This document shows, piece by piece, positions 1 through 8,538 of a DNA stretch of 44,172 bases (the stretch's first letter is position 1; each line of letters opens with the position of its first letter). The DNA comes from Candidatus Gastranaerophilales bacterium (GTDB lineage Bacteria > Cyanobacteriota > Vampirovibrionia > Gastranaerophilales > Gastranaerophilaceae): the NCBI GenBank assembly GCA_944326555.1, contig CALVEK010000017.1:1-44172 (forward strand), written 5' to 3'. Under the pieces are notes generated by a model, which saw only the letters and a program-made list of their open reading frames with translations, made no database searches and was not told the origin of the DNA. The position numbers and the translations under genes were made by a program.

Positions 1-253
1 AAAAAGAAAGAAAAGTATCAATAAAAACAAGATTACATTAATTTTTTATATCTTCATTTCTTTTCTTTTGAATTGCGTAGGCAAAAGAAAAGAAACGAAG
101 CAAAGAAAAGAAAACCGACGCAGGAGAAACAATGCTTCTTGGATTACTGACGTTCGGGAAAAGCGTGGTTTTCCCTCATAAGGACACTGGGTTCACTTCG
201 TTCACTCGGCGTGTCCGTCAGAATCCGCCCCCTGTAACCCCTGTTTAGTATTA
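1..253. repeat. Left copy of a modular intergenic repeat
   Basis: Non-coding, made of three parts. Part A (42-122) is the reverse complement of 43762-43842 with only two mismatches in 81 bases (positions 71-72); weaker similarity continues to base 1, so the window edge probably cuts this copy. Part B (about 227-253, ending in CCCCTGTTTA) matches the reverse complement of about 43714-43741. Between A and B lie about 100 bases with two hairpins: GGGAAAA/TTTTCCC around GCGTGG (156-175) and GGACAC/GTGTCC (182-187/211-216). In the right copy A and B are almost adjacent and the GCGTGG hairpin lies outside them, so the parts are rearranged. Probably a dispersed family, though only two copies are visible here. 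Confidence 0.8.
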
Positions 254-346
254 ATATAAAATTAAAATTATTTTATTTTTATTATTTTCTGTTTTTACAT
301 AATAAATATTATCGTTTGTGGATAATTTTTGTAATAAAATTATCTT

Positions 347-499
347 ATGGATAATAAAAATAACATAATCAAAAAGAAAAAAGTTCCGGAAATTAAAATA
401 AAAAATATGGGCGTAGATATAGATAAAAATGAGTATAGAGAAATTGTTCTCTCAAATTCTGCTCGTCCCGAAGCATCTTTTTATGATAGATACAGATAA
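347..499 (+). CDS. Small hypothetical protein, 50 aa
   Basis: ATG-initiated reading frame of 50 codons ending three bases before the convergent mlaE-like gene. The N-terminal third is very lysine-rich (KNNIIKKKKVPEIKIKN); the C-terminus is mixed and ends RPEASFYDRYR, which looks protein-like. There is no convincing Shine-Dalgarno; TATCTT immediately precedes the ATG, so initiation is uncertain. It sits beside the left repeat and has no recognisable family. It could be a genuine small gene or the 3' remnant of a longer one. Confidence 0.4.
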   Translation: MDNKNNIIKKKKVPEIKIKNMGVDIDKNEYREIVLSNSARPEASFYDRYR

Positions 500-502
500 G
501 TT

Positions 503-1246
503 TTACAGCCCAACATTGACGTAGAACAAAAGGTTTATAATAAAATCGGCAACAAGAAGATAGAATGTTGCTTTTATTGCTGATTGTGTTGTTGATATAC
601 CAACATCTTTTGCTCCGCCTGTAGTTTTGTATCCTTGAGTTGCACAGACAAGTGTTATCAAAATCCCGAAAATAAATGCCTTAAAGATGCTTATATAAAT
701 ATCTTTTGCCTGTAGTAAAAGCCATACAGTGTTCATAAATCTGTTCGGATGTAGACCGATTGCAAAAAATGCAACCATCATACCACCGACTATTCCAATA
801 AATTCAGCAAGAACTACAACCATGGGAACAGTTATAGCCGAGGCAATTAATCTTGGTGCAAAATAATACCCGACAGGATCAACACCGAGTGTTTTCATTG
901 CATCAACTTGTTCTGTTACACGCATGTTAGCAACTTCTGCACAAATTGCAGTTCCTGCTCTTGCCCCTATTGCAAGCGCTGCAAAACCCGGAGCTATTTC
1001 TCTAACCAGAGCTACTGCAATGAATCCGCCAACATAGCTTTCTGCTCCGCTCATCAAAAATTGTTTTGAGATTTGTAGTGATATTACAGCAGCCGCAATG
1101 AAAACGATTATTAAAGATATTGATAATGAATCATAACTAATCATTGCAGCTTGCGATATCACAGAACTAAATTTTGTGCGCCTGTCAATGATATATTTCA
1201 TTGTACGTATTAAGTTTTTTACGCAAAGTCCTAAAAATGAAATCAT
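503..1246 (-). CDS. mlaE: MlaE/YrbE-family ABC transporter permease
   Basis: A 247-aa multi-spanning membrane protein of the MlaE/TGD1 permease family, which moves phospholipids between inner and outer membranes of diderm bacteria with an ATPase (MlaF) and an MCE protein (MlaD). Family hallmarks are visible: VALVREIAPGFAALAIGARA, the segment GTAICAEVANMRVTEQVDAM, then TLGVDPVGYYFAPRL, and hydrophobic helices near residues 42-58, 130-165 and 190-245. Length is typical. It lies 23 bases downstream of ilvE on the same strand and may be cotranscribed. No MlaF or MlaD gene is next to it, so the partners must be elsewhere. The start has no clear Shine-Dalgarno. Confidence 0.88.
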   Translation of the reverse strand: MISFLGLCVKNLIRTMKYIIDRRTKFSSVISQAAMISYDSLSISLIIVFIAAAVISLQISKQFLMSGAESYVGGFIAVALVREIAPGFAALAIGARAGTAICAEVANMRVTEQVDAMKTLGVDPVGYYFAPRLIASAITVPMVVVLAEFIGIVGGMMVAFFAIGLHPNRFMNTVWLLLQAKDIYISIFKAFIFGILITLVCATQGYKTTGGAKDVGISTTQSAIKATFYLLVADFIINLLFYVNVGL

Positions 1247-1269
1247 TTTGATTTATCCGAATTTAAAAT

Positions 1270-2190
1270 TTAGTCATAAATCGGTGTGCACCATTTTTTA
1301 TACTTTTCAACTTTTCCTTTTACAACGTCAAAGTATAGTTTTTGAAGCTCTTTTGTATGTTCGCCAACAACGCCTGTTCCTACAGGTCTGTTATCAATAG
1401 ATGTAATAGGACTTACTTGTGCACCTGTTCCGCAATAGAATGCTTCATCAGCGACATATAGCTCTGTTCTTGATATTTCTCTTTCACAAACCTTAAGTCC
1501 GAGCACATTTTTACCGAGTTCAAGTATTGTATTTCTTGTTACACCTACAAGAATATTATCAGTTGTTTGCGTTGTAACTAAAGTATCTCCTTCTACGAGG
1601 AACAAGTTCATTGCAGAACCTTCCGTAACTTTCCCTGCTTGGTCTAAAACAATAGCATCATCAAACCCTGCCAGTTTTGCATCAGTAATTATCAGTGCTG
1701 TATTTGCATAAGAACCAGCCACTTTTGCTCTTGGAGGAATAGCATTGTCATCATTTCGTCTCCAGTTAGAAACGCAAACCTTTAGTCCTTTTGTTAAATC
1801 AATGTAATCTCCCATTGCAAATGAGAATATTAAAACTGCATCAGGATTGTCGATTAACCCGGGGCCGATTTTGAGAGCATTTTTGTAAACCTGAGGTCTT
1901 ATGTATGCATCTGTTCTGTAACCGTTTTTCTTCAGTAATTCTTTTGTTAGAGAGCAAAATTCTTCTACGGTGAATTTTGGGTCCATATGCATAATTTTGC
2001 AACTGTGAAGTAATCTTTCAAAGTGTTCTTTCATTCTGAATGCGTAGAGTTGGTCTTCTTCTTTATTGTAATATGCTCTAATTCCTTCAAATACAGAGGT
2101 ACCATATAAAAAAGCGTGATTTCTTACAGGGATTGATGCGGTTTTTGCATCTACAAATTCTCCGTCTAAATAAACATATTCTTTTGTCAT
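1270..2190 (-). CDS. ilvE: Branched-chain amino acid aminotransferase
   Basis: A class IV PLP aminotransferase of 306 aa that interconverts leucine, isoleucine and valine with their 2-oxo acids. Visible family features: the N-terminal YLDGEFVDA and HAFLYGTSVFEGIRAY, the PLP-lysine region VYKNALKIGP, VLDQAGKVTEGSAMNLFLV, and the C-terminal AFYCGTGAQVSPI. The frame stays open nine codons further to 2217, but AAGGAG lies a few bases upstream of the ATG at 2190 and the family usually begins this way, so I chose 2190. It leads a probable two-gene unit with the MlaE-like permease. leuD and leuB of the same amino-acid family lie 38 kb away. Confidence 0.93.
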   Translation of the reverse strand: MTKEYVYLDGEFVDAKTASIPVRNHAFLYGTSVFEGIRAYYNKEEDQLYAFRMKEHFERLLHSCKIMHMDPKFTVEEFCSLTKELLKKNGYRTDAYIRPQVYKNALKIGPGLIDNPDAVLIFSFAMGDYIDLTKGLKVCVSNWRRNDDNAIPPRAKVAGSYANTALIITDAKLAGFDDAIVLDQAGKVTEGSAMNLFLVEGDTLVTTQTTDNILVGVTRNTILELGKNVLGLKVCEREISRTELYVADEAFYCGTGAQVSPITSIDNRPVGTGVVGEHTKELQKLYFDVVKGKVEKYKKWCTPIYD

Positions 2191-2429
2191 CTTGCTCTCC
2201 TTTTCGGCTGCGACCATTTAGATTTTATTTTTTACTATTATGGCGATTTTTTAGTGCTTTGGCAAGAATTTTTATAAAGTTTTAATAAAAAGACGAATTT
2301 TCTTCAAAAAAGTAAAGAAATGTAAAAACAGTTATAAATTATGCACCAAGGCTATATAAAAATAATATACTAAATGATAGGATTATTTTGGATAATTAAA
2401 ATTTATTAGTTAAGAAGGGGTGTAAGTTT

Positions 2430-4346
2430 ATGATTTGTTGTGAAAACAAAGCACAAAAGAAAGATATGAAAAAGTTCAAAAAAGTTTGCCACAAAGCTCT
2501 TAAAGAACTTGGCAAAAAGAACTTTGCGCTTATTGTTCACGGAAATAGTTTCCCGGCAGAACAAGGTAAAAATACAGGTTTTGGTACCCCTAATTCTAAT
2601 GCGGGTAAAAATTTGATGAATTTTGCGTCAGGCCTTTTTAATGCTATCCAACTCGGACCTCAGGGTAAAACAAAGGCTTGTGATTCTTCACCGTATACAG
2701 GAACTATCTTTTCCGTTAATCCACTATTCATTGACTTAGAACAGTTAACATCTAAAGAGTGGGGTAACATCCTTTCTGAAAATACTTATAAAAGAGTTTG
2801 CGATGCAAATCCTAATAAAGATATTAACAAGACAGCTTATTCTTATATCTTTAAGGCACAAGATGAGGCTCTTCAAGAGGCTTATGTTAATTTCAAACAA
2901 TGGAACAATAAAAAGCTAAACAAAGAGTTTGATAAATTTAAAGAAGAAAATTCTTTTTGGTTGGATAAAGATGCTCTTTACGAAGCTCTTTCTATAGAAA
3001 ATAACAATGATTATTGGCCTCTTTGGGATAGTAAAATTGATAGAAACTTGTTCAATCCCAAATCTGAAGAAGAAAAGAAAGCTGTTTTCTTGAGAGAAAA
3101 AGAAATCAGATTAAAATATGCTGATGAAATTAATTATTATGCATTTGTTCAGTTTGTTGCATCAAAGCAAAGCGAACAAACAAAAAAATATGCTTTAAAA
3201 CATGATTTAAAATTAATTGCAGACAGACAGGTTGCATTCTCTGATAGAGATAGTTGGGCATATCAGTCCTTATTCTTGGATGGATGGATGCTTGGTTGTC
3301 CTCCTGATTATTTTTCAAAAGATGGTCAGGCTTGGGGATTTCCTGTTGTTAATCCTGAAAAAATGTTCAATGAAGACGGTTCTTTGGGTGAAGCTGGTAT
3401 TCTTCTTAAGAACTTGTATAAAAAAATGTTCAAGGAAAATCCTGGTGGAGTCAGAATTGACCACATTGTTGGACTTATTGACCCTTGGGTTTATAAAGCA
3501 GGTAAAAAACCTATGCCGGAACAAGGTGCAGGTCGTTTATACTCTTCTCCCGAACACCCTGAACTTTCCAAATATGCTATCGCTACAATGGATGACTTGA
3601 ATTTGGAATTGGGTTCTGATAAAGAAAAAAGAGTTAAGAAACTTTCTAAAGAACAGATTAAAAAATATGGCGCAATGATAGAAAAAATTGTTATTGCTGC
3701 AGCGAAAGAAGAAGGTTTGAACAAAGACTCAATTGTATGTGAAGACCTTGGTACACTTACTTTCCCTGTAGAATCTGTAATGAAAGAATATGATTTGCAG
3801 GGTATGAGATTAACTCAGTTTGTTAAACACGATAAACCAGAACATCCATACAGATGCTGCAATATTGTTCCAAGAAGCTGGGCAATGGTTGGTACTCACG
3901 ATAATGAGCCTATTTCTATGTGGGCTGACGAAATGATTAATACTCATGTTGGTTACTTGAATGTTGTTAATCTCGTAGATGATATGTACGCTGAACTTGA
4001 TGGCAAAGACAGAGATGACTTAATTGTTAAGCTGACAACCGATGCAAAAGCATTGATGAATGTTAAACTTGCTGAAATCTTTGCGTCAAAAGCAGAAAAT
4101 ATACAGGTATTCTTTACTGATTTCTTTGGTATTAAAGATACATACAATAAACCAGGAACATCTGGTGATGCCAACTGGTCTTTGAGATTACCGAATAACT
4201 TTGAAGAAGTTTATCTGAATAATATCAGTGAGGATGGTCTTGCTCTTAACTTGCCTTTGATTTTGAAAATGGCAATTAATGCAAGAGGTACAGATTTCGC
4301 TAAAAAACATGAAAAACTCTTGAAAGAATTGGAAAAACTTATATAA
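2430..4346 (+). CDS. malQ: 4-alpha-glucanotransferase (amylomaltase, GH77)
   Basis: A 638-aa GH77 enzyme that transfers alpha-1,4-glucan segments between maltodextrins. The catalytic set is in place: nucleophile D344 in VRIDHIVG, acid/base E438 in EDLG, and D491 in GTHDNEP. Substrate-site segments such as LGCPPDYFSKDGQAWGFP and a strong SPYTGTIFSVNPLFIDLE are also visible. It is longer than the usual 500 or so residues because of a basic N-terminus and an insertion around residues 110-260. AAGAAGGGG about 10 bases upstream acts as the ribosome site. nagA follows after nine bases. Together with the GlgA-like gene at 32.3 kb it points to glycogen or maltodextrin metabolism. Confidence 0.9.
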   Translation: MICCENKAQKKDMKKFKKVCHKALKELGKKNFALIVHGNSFPAEQGKNTGFGTPNSNAGKNLMNFASGLFNAIQLGPQGKTKACDSSPYTGTIFSVNPLFIDLEQLTSKEWGNILSENTYKRVCDANPNKDINKTAYSYIFKAQDEALQEAYVNFKQWNNKKLNKEFDKFKEENSFWLDKDALYEALSIENNNDYWPLWDSKIDRNLFNPKSEEEKKAVFLREKEIRLKYADEINYYAFVQFVASKQSEQTKKYALKHDLKLIADRQVAFSDRDSWAYQSLFLDGWMLGCPPDYFSKDGQAWGFPVVNPEKMFNEDGSLGEAGILLKNLYKKMFKENPGGVRIDHIVGLIDPWVYKAGKKPMPEQGAGRLYSSPEHPELSKYAIATMDDLNLELGSDKEKRVKKLSKEQIKKYGAMIEKIVIAAAKEEGLNKDSIVCEDLGTLTFPVESVMKEYDLQGMRLTQFVKHDKPEHPYRCCNIVPRSWAMVGTHDNEPISMWADEMINTHVGYLNVVNLVDDMYAELDGKDRDDLIVKLTTDAKALMNVKLAEIFASKAENIQVFFTDFFGIKDTYNKPGTSGDANWSLRLPNNFEEVYLNNISEDGLALNLPLILKMAINARGTDFAKKHEKLLKELEKLI

Positions 4347-4355
4347 TATAAATTA

Positions 4356-5339
4356 ATGTTTGATGATTCTTTACAATCAGTAGATAATTTAATTGAAACT
4401 GAAGCCCTCATTGAGCAGCATTTGCATGGGGGCTTTGGTATAGATTTCTCTCTTTGTAGGGCTGATGATTTCATTGATTTTTCTAAAAAGATTTTAAGAT
4501 ACGGCGTCTGTGGTTTTTTTCCCACACTTGCTACTGATAGTGTCGATGCTTTAAGAAGGCAAATTTTTGAAATTAAGAAAGCGCAGCAGTACCAAAACAC
4601 CTTGGATGAGCCGGCGGCAAAGATTTTGGGTGTTCATCTCGAAGCCTGCTTTTTAAATCCCCTTAAAAAAGGTATTCACAATGAATCGTTGTTTTTAAAA
4701 CCGACAATAGCTAATTATAAGTTGTTAGAGGACGAAATAATAAAAATCGTTACGCTGGCTCCTGAGTTGGATGAGGGGTTTGAATTGTGTAACTACCTTA
4801 AATCAAACGGTGTAAGAGTTTCAGCAGGACACTGTCTTGGTTCTGATTTATCAGCAGTTGATCAGGTTACTCATTTGTATAATGCGATGGGTGCTTTTTC
4901 TCACAGGGAAAAAACTACGGTTGTATCTGCATTGTCCAATGATGATATTTCTACCGAGCTTATAGCTGATTTAAAACACGTTCAAAAGGACGTTTTGAAA
5001 TTTACTTTTAGAACAAAACCGTTGAGAAAGATAATTTTGATTAGTGATGCTTTACCCATCACGCACAGTTCTTTAGATTCTATGGATTTTTGTTCCAAGA
5101 AAGTCTTTTTGAAAGACGGTAAGGCTGTCGATAAAAATGGCACTATGGCTGGTAGTACAACATTTGTTAGTGATATTATACGTCTTTTGGTTAAAGAAGA
5201 CATTTTGGATTTGTCGATTGCCGTTAGGATGGCTTCATCTAATATTGATTTTGTTAATCCGATTGATGCACAAATTTATTGGGATAGTGATAAAAATATT
5301 AGTGCAATGAATTTTGAGGGCAATTTAATTACCTTCTAG
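4356..5339 (+). CDS. nagA: N-acetylglucosamine-6-phosphate deacetylase, short form
   Basis: A 327-aa NagA-type amidohydrolase that deacetylates GlcNAc-6-P to glucosamine-6-P. In order it shows HLHGGFGIDF, GFFPTLATDS, LGVHLEACFLNPLKKGIHNE (metal-binding Glu; HLEGP is usual), VTLAPELD, VSAGHC, VTHLYNAMG, the catalytic Asp in LISDALP, and NGTMAGSTTFVSDIIRLLV. It is about 50 residues shorter than typical NagA: the N-terminal strands that help form the small beta-sandwich domain are absent because the frame begins at HLHGG after 20 residues. Nine bases separate it from malQ and there is no clear Shine-Dalgarno, so translation is probably coupled. A divergent amidohydrolase is the alternative. Confidence 0.8.
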   Translation: MFDDSLQSVDNLIETEALIEQHLHGGFGIDFSLCRADDFIDFSKKILRYGVCGFFPTLATDSVDALRRQIFEIKKAQQYQNTLDEPAAKILGVHLEACFLNPLKKGIHNESLFLKPTIANYKLLEDEIIKIVTLAPELDEGFELCNYLKSNGVRVSAGHCLGSDLSAVDQVTHLYNAMGAFSHREKTTVVSALSNDDISTELIADLKHVQKDVLKFTFRTKPLRKIILISDALPITHSSLDSMDFCSKKVFLKDGKAVDKNGTMAGSTTFVSDIIRLLVKEDILDLSIAVRMASSNIDFVNPIDAQIYWDSDKNISAMNFEGNLITF

Positions 5340-5345
5340 GCCATT

Positions 5346-5448
5346 TGTTAAGAAATGTTAACAAAAGTATATACTAAAAAGGCAATTTTTATATACTTTC
5401 TGACTTTATATATATGTAAGAGAAATGAATAAAAGAGGTCAGAGAGAT
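5346..5448 (+). promoter_or_regulatory. Duplicated hairpin leader or operator, copy 1
   Basis: From TTAAGAAATGTTAA to TTTATATATAT this matches 27933-27992 almost base for base. The core is a perfect 10-bp inverted repeat, AAAGTATATA (5364-5373) and TATATACTTT (5390-5399), separated by 16 bases identical in both copies (CTAAAAAGGCAATTTT). A TATATATAT tract just downstream could be the -10 region. It stands immediately upstream of a 62-aa NPFANYT gene; copy 2 stands upstream of the operon with that gene's paralogue. Operator and RNA hairpin both fit. Confidence 0.75.
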
Positions 5449-5637
5449 ATGATGAACGCTACTAATCCATTTGCAAACTATACATTAGCAATCGCAGCAC
5501 AATATAATGAAACAAAACACGGTATTGAAGAAGCAGAAAAAAAACCTGCAAGAAAAATTTACAGAAGCCTTGATTCAATGCTCGAAGAATGTGTTTTCAT
5601 CGGTGCAACAAGATTCGGAAATAATTTTATCGCATAA
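5449..5637 (+). CDS. NPFANYT-family small protein, 62 aa (paralogue 1)
   Basis: Function unknown. From the ATG at 5449 the protein is 62 aa, exactly the length of the paralogue at 28518, and 44 of 62 positions are identical in a hand alignment. Shared blocks are TNPFANYTL at residues 5-13, a charged helical middle (GIEEAEKKPARK), and a C-terminal ECVFIGATRFGNNFIA. One cysteine (C48) is conserved. The frame is open to an ATG at 5425, but AGAGGTC upstream of 5449 and the paralogue's length favour the shorter form. No signal peptide or membrane helix is apparent. The hairpin leader just upstream is duplicated at the other locus. Intergenic spacing and a terminator suggest a single-gene unit. Confidence 0.8.
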   Translation: MMNATNPFANYTLAIAAQYNETKHGIEEAEKKPARKIYRSLDSMLEECVFIGATRFGNNFIA

Positions 5638-5701
5638 TAACTAAACTTTATTATTCAAAAAGAGAAAAATTGAGGAATTCGGCAACTAGACTTATTTACT
5701 T

Positions 5702-5729
5702 AAAAACCTGACAGAGGTCAGGTTTTTTT
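5702..5729. terminator. Bidirectional rho-independent terminator
   Basis: Stem CCTGAC/GTCAGG with a four-base AGAG loop, flanked by an A-run on the left and a T-run on the right. It lies between the convergent 62-aa gene and the DnaQ-family gene and can serve both strands. Confidence 0.85.
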
Positions 5730-5730
5730 A

Positions 5731-6663
5731 TTAGTTATTACTTGAATGTTTATCGGGTTTTAGAATTTGAATATTTCTGGTTTCCGAAAAATCATATCTT
5801 GCCGCTTTAATTTTTTCTCTTGTTTCTTCATCAAGGCTGTGTCCGTTCACTAATCTGTCAACAAAGCCATTATTTAGTTTGACAGCTTTTGGTAAAGCTC
5901 CAATGTCATCCAGAATATCTTTTATTTGGACAAAATCATAAGAGTAAGATTGTTTTGATTGATAAACCAGTGTTTCTCCTGTTGTTGCTTCTACAGGTTT
6001 GCCGCCTTCATCAAAATACAGTTTAAAAATAGACTTTAAGTCTTGAATTTCTGATTGCATGGTCTGTACGGCTTGTTGAATACGCAAATAACGTTCAAAA
6101 AGATATTCAATGTTATCTATTTGTTTCATTTGCCAATCGTATTTCTTTTCATATAGCTTTTTTAGCTTAGGGTAAGCCTGTGCCAAGCCGATTGTATCAG
6201 CCATAGCCCTGTGTCTTGTATCAAACTCAACACCAAACTTATTCATTAGATTTTCTAGACCATGTGATTCGAACTCAGGATAAACTTCTTTGAAGAGAAA
6301 TTGAGAGTCAATTCTTTGGTTTTCTATAGGTTTACCATAGAGTCTTTTTGATGCTTCGTTAATAAAGTTGTAGTCAAAGATTGCGTTATGGGCAACTATA
6401 GGATAGTTGCCTATAAATTCAAGTATTTTAGGCATAACAACATCTTCTGTCGGTTGATCTGCGACCATTTCTTCCGTTATACCGTGTACAGCCATGCTGG
6501 ATTTTCTAATATGTTGCTGCGGGTTAATCAGTGTTTCATATTTATCTTTTATAACCCCGTTTTCCAGCCTTACTGCTGCAAACTCAATAATTCTTTCTTT
6601 TTTGTAATCAAGTCCTGTTGTTTCTACATCCAGAACAATTTCTATACATTTTTTTCTAGGCAT
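5731..6663 (-). CDS. DnaQ-family 3'-5' exonuclease (DEDDh)
   Basis: A 310-aa protein whose first 175 residues form a proofreading-type exonuclease fold. The five active-site residues of the DEDDh family are visible: D12 and E14 in DVETTG, D97 in HNAIFDYNF, and H151 and D156 in HRAMADT. The remaining 130 residues (helical, then KQSYSYDFVQIKDILDDIG) match nothing I recognise and may bind partners or DNA. It resembles stand-alone epsilon-like proteins rather than PolC. Start 6663 is preceded by GGGGGAAG. Whether it proofreads for DNA polymerase III or acts in repair cannot be told from sequence. It is a single gene. Confidence 0.85.
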   Translation of the reverse strand: MPRKKCIEIVLDVETTGLDYKKERIIEFAAVRLENGVIKDKYETLINPQQHIRKSSMAVHGITEEMVADQPTEDVVMPKILEFIGNYPIVAHNAIFDYNFINEASKRLYGKPIENQRIDSQFLFKEVYPEFESHGLENLMNKFGVEFDTRHRAMADTIGLAQAYPKLKKLYEKKYDWQMKQIDNIEYLFERYLRIQQAVQTMQSEIQDLKSIFKLYFDEGGKPVEATTGETLVYQSKQSYSYDFVQIKDILDDIGALPKAVKLNNGFVDRLVNGHSLDEETREKIKAARYDFSETRNIQILKPDKHSSNN

Positions 6664-6774
6664 TTATAATCTTCCCCCACTTTATATTAACACAAACGCA
6701 TATACTTTTTACTAATTTAAAAATTTTGGTATTTGTTAAAGAATAAAAATGTCCTAAAAATGACACTATAAAAG

Positions 6775-7040
6775 GCAAGCAGGGGTGAAAAGAGTCTATG
6801 GACTTGACTTTTTGTCTTTATGAAGTAATATAAACAAGAACTCGATTTTAAAGTTTGAGTGTGAATGTCAAAGCATGTCAGCTGAGAGGTCGAATTCCGG
6901 GGGGCTCCCGTTATCGAGAAAGTAAGCGTTTTTGCAGAAATTGAGGTAAGAAATATTCCGATTGATACTTTTGTATTGTGGATATGAGCCTAAAGTTATT
7001 ACTTTATCCCCGTTTCAATTTACAAAACAGAGGATTAACA
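6775..7040 (+). promoter_or_regulatory. Long structured leader of the lytic transglycosylase gene
   Basis: If translation starts at TTG 7041, the intergenic region is 377 bases. Around 6841-6918 it becomes much more GC-rich than its surroundings and can fold: CTCGAT (6841-6846) pairs with ATCGAG (6913-6918), enclosing a small TTTGA/TCAAA stem and a G-rich CCGGGGGG/CTCCCG hairpin. A 16-codon frame inside it looks non-coding. This resembles a cis-acting RNA. Cell-wall hydrolase genes are often under c-di-AMP (ydaO) riboswitches, and GTCAGCT occurs here, but I could not fit the consensus. Confidence 0.4.
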
Positions 7041-7655
7041 TTGATTAGAAAGTTACTAACACTAACCTTACTACTCATTCTTTGCTTTTTTGCAAATCCG
7101 AACCAAACACAAGCAGCAACTTCAAAAGCCACAGTCAAAGATTACATTGTTAAGCATTCTTTGGAGATGGGTATTGATCCTGCGCTTGGATTAAGCATTG
7201 CAAAAATGGAGTCAGGTTTTGTTCACGAGAAAAGAAGTTCTTACGGTGCTGTCGGCGTTTTTCAATTAATGCCTTCTACAGCCAGAAGATTGGGCTACAA
7301 CCCATATTATCTCAGCGATAATATTAGAGGTGGTCTAATGTATTACAAAATGATGTACCAAAAATTCGGTTCTGTTGAGCTGGCTTTGGCAGCTTACAAT
7401 GCCGGTCCGGGTAATGTAAGTAAGTACAAAGGAGTTCCTCCTTTTGCAGAAACCAAAAGATTCGTCAGAGGTATTATGAATGAGTATTATTCTCAGAAAG
7501 CAAACCCTGATCCTGCTATTATAAAATACAGAAATCAAGGTGGAGCTGTTTCTTCTAAGTCTTTGACTATAGACACTGATAATAATGTACTTAGATCAAA
7601 TAACTCTGATATGAGCGGTAGCTTACCTTTTGTATCTTTACTTGGTACTATATAA
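7041..7655 (+). CDS. Secreted SLT-type lytic transglycosylase
   Basis: Cleaves peptidoglycan glycan strands. From the TTG at 7041 the protein is 204 aa with a clean signal peptide: IRK, a hydrophobic stretch LLTLTLLLILCFFA, and probable cleavage after TQA. The SLT domain follows: catalytic Glu E57 in AKMESGF, then GAVGVFQLMPSTARRLGY and LALAAYNAGPGNV. The frame opens at ATG 6978, but that would put 21 extra residues before the signal peptide and has no ribosome site; CAGAGGATT precedes the TTG. The short C-terminal tail after residue 150 is of unknown role. Monocistronic, with a strong terminator. Confidence 0.88.
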   Translation: MIRKLLTLTLLLILCFFANPNQTQAATSKATVKDYIVKHSLEMGIDPALGLSIAKMESGFVHEKRSSYGAVGVFQLMPSTARRLGYNPYYLSDNIRGGLMYYKMMYQKFGSVELALAAYNAGPGNVSKYKGVPPFAETKRFVRGIMNEYYSQKANPDPAIIKYRNQGGAVSSKSLTIDTDNNVLRSNNSDMSGSLPFVSLLGTI

Positions 7656-7674
7656 TTCTTTTTGTAAAAGTTTG

Positions 7675-7727
7675 AAAAAAGTATTTTGTAAAGTTTTATC
7701 AAAAAATTACAAAATACTTTTTTTTAT
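7675..7727 (+). terminator. Rho-independent terminator after the transglycosylase gene
   Basis: Perfect 17-bp arms at 7675-7691 and 7707-7723 (core GTATTTTGTAA/TTACAAAATAC) with a 15-base loop and a trailing T-run. Confidence 0.85.
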
Positions 7728-7765
7728 CCTAAAATATAATTATAGTTAAAACGAGCCGAGGATGT

Positions 7766-8446
7766 ATGTTTAAAGAGACGAAAACCCATGAGGTTACCAC
7801 TGACGTAGTTATTTTAACGATTAAAGATGATAAACTCAAAGTTCTTTTGGTTAAGCGTGCGCATGAACCGTTTAAGAGCAAGTGGGCACTTCCCGGGGGG
7901 TATGTTCGTATATCTGAAACTCTTGATGATGCGGCTTTGCGTATATTGAAAGAAAAAACTAACGTTCAAAATATCTATCTTGAACAGTTGTACACTTTTG
8001 GTGATCCTTTAAGACACCCTAACAGCCGTGTTATTACTTGTGCTTATTTTGCATTGATTCGTTCGGATGACATAGTTCTTTCTTTTGAAGAGAATACAGA
8101 AATTACAGAAGTAAAATGGCATCCTGTCAACAGCCTACCTGCTCTGGCGTTTGACCACAAAGAGATTATTGAATATTCGTTGAAGAGAACAAGAGAACGT
8201 TTGGAATTCTGTCCTATTGCTTTCCAATTGTTGCCTCAAAAGTTTACGCTTACTGAGCTACAAAAGGCTTACGAGCTTATTTTGATGAAGAAGCTAGATA
8301 AACGTAATTTTAGAAAGAAATTTTTATCACTTGCTATATTGAAAGAGTTGGATGAATATACAAAGTCAGGTTCTAAAAGACCTGCAAGATTGTACTCTTT
8401 TGACAAGATTACATTGGATTCTAAAAGAGGTCATTTCTTCTCATAG
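7766..8446 (+). CDS. nrtR: NrtR-type Nudix-fold transcriptional regulator
   Basis: A 226-aa protein with an N-terminal Nudix fold and a C-terminal winged helix. The Nudix box reads GGYVRISETLDDAALRIL followed by KEKTNV; the REUxEE catalytic glutamates are partly replaced, as in NrtR proteins that bind ADP-ribose without hydrolysing it. The C-terminal FTLTELQKAYELIL and LDKRNFRKKFLSLAIL are characteristic of the NrtR DNA-binding domain. NrtR family members repress NAD biosynthesis genes. No NAD gene is adjacent, although nadD lies 13 kb away on the other strand. A catalytic Nudix hydrolase is the less likely alternative. Possible -10 TATAAT at 7735-7740. Confidence 0.8.
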   Translation: MFKETKTHEVTTDVVILTIKDDKLKVLLVKRAHEPFKSKWALPGGYVRISETLDDAALRILKEKTNVQNIYLEQLYTFGDPLRHPNSRVITCAYFALIRSDDIVLSFEENTEITEVKWHPVNSLPALAFDHKEIIEYSLKRTRERLEFCPIAFQLLPQKFTLTELQKAYELILMKKLDKRNFRKKFLSLAILKELDEYTKSGSKRPARLYSFDKITLDSKRGHFFS

Positions 8447-8538
8447 TTTCATTTTTCTATAAAAGCATTTGCTGTTTTATGCGTTGTTCTTTTGCAGGCT
8501 ACTTAGTCTTGCTCTTATTTCTATTGATTTTGTTCTTC

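Noticed and set aside
503-2190. Phage or genomic-island boundary at the left repeat
   Set aside because: No integrase, attachment-site pair or shift in gene type; the genes beside the repeat are ordinary chromosomal ones.
6841-6930. ydaO (c-di-AMP) riboswitch, c-di-GMP riboswitch or signal-recognition-particle RNA
   Set aside because: Short matches such as GTCAGCT occur, but the required conserved blocks and pairing order could not be fitted by eye; kept only as an unidentified structured leader.
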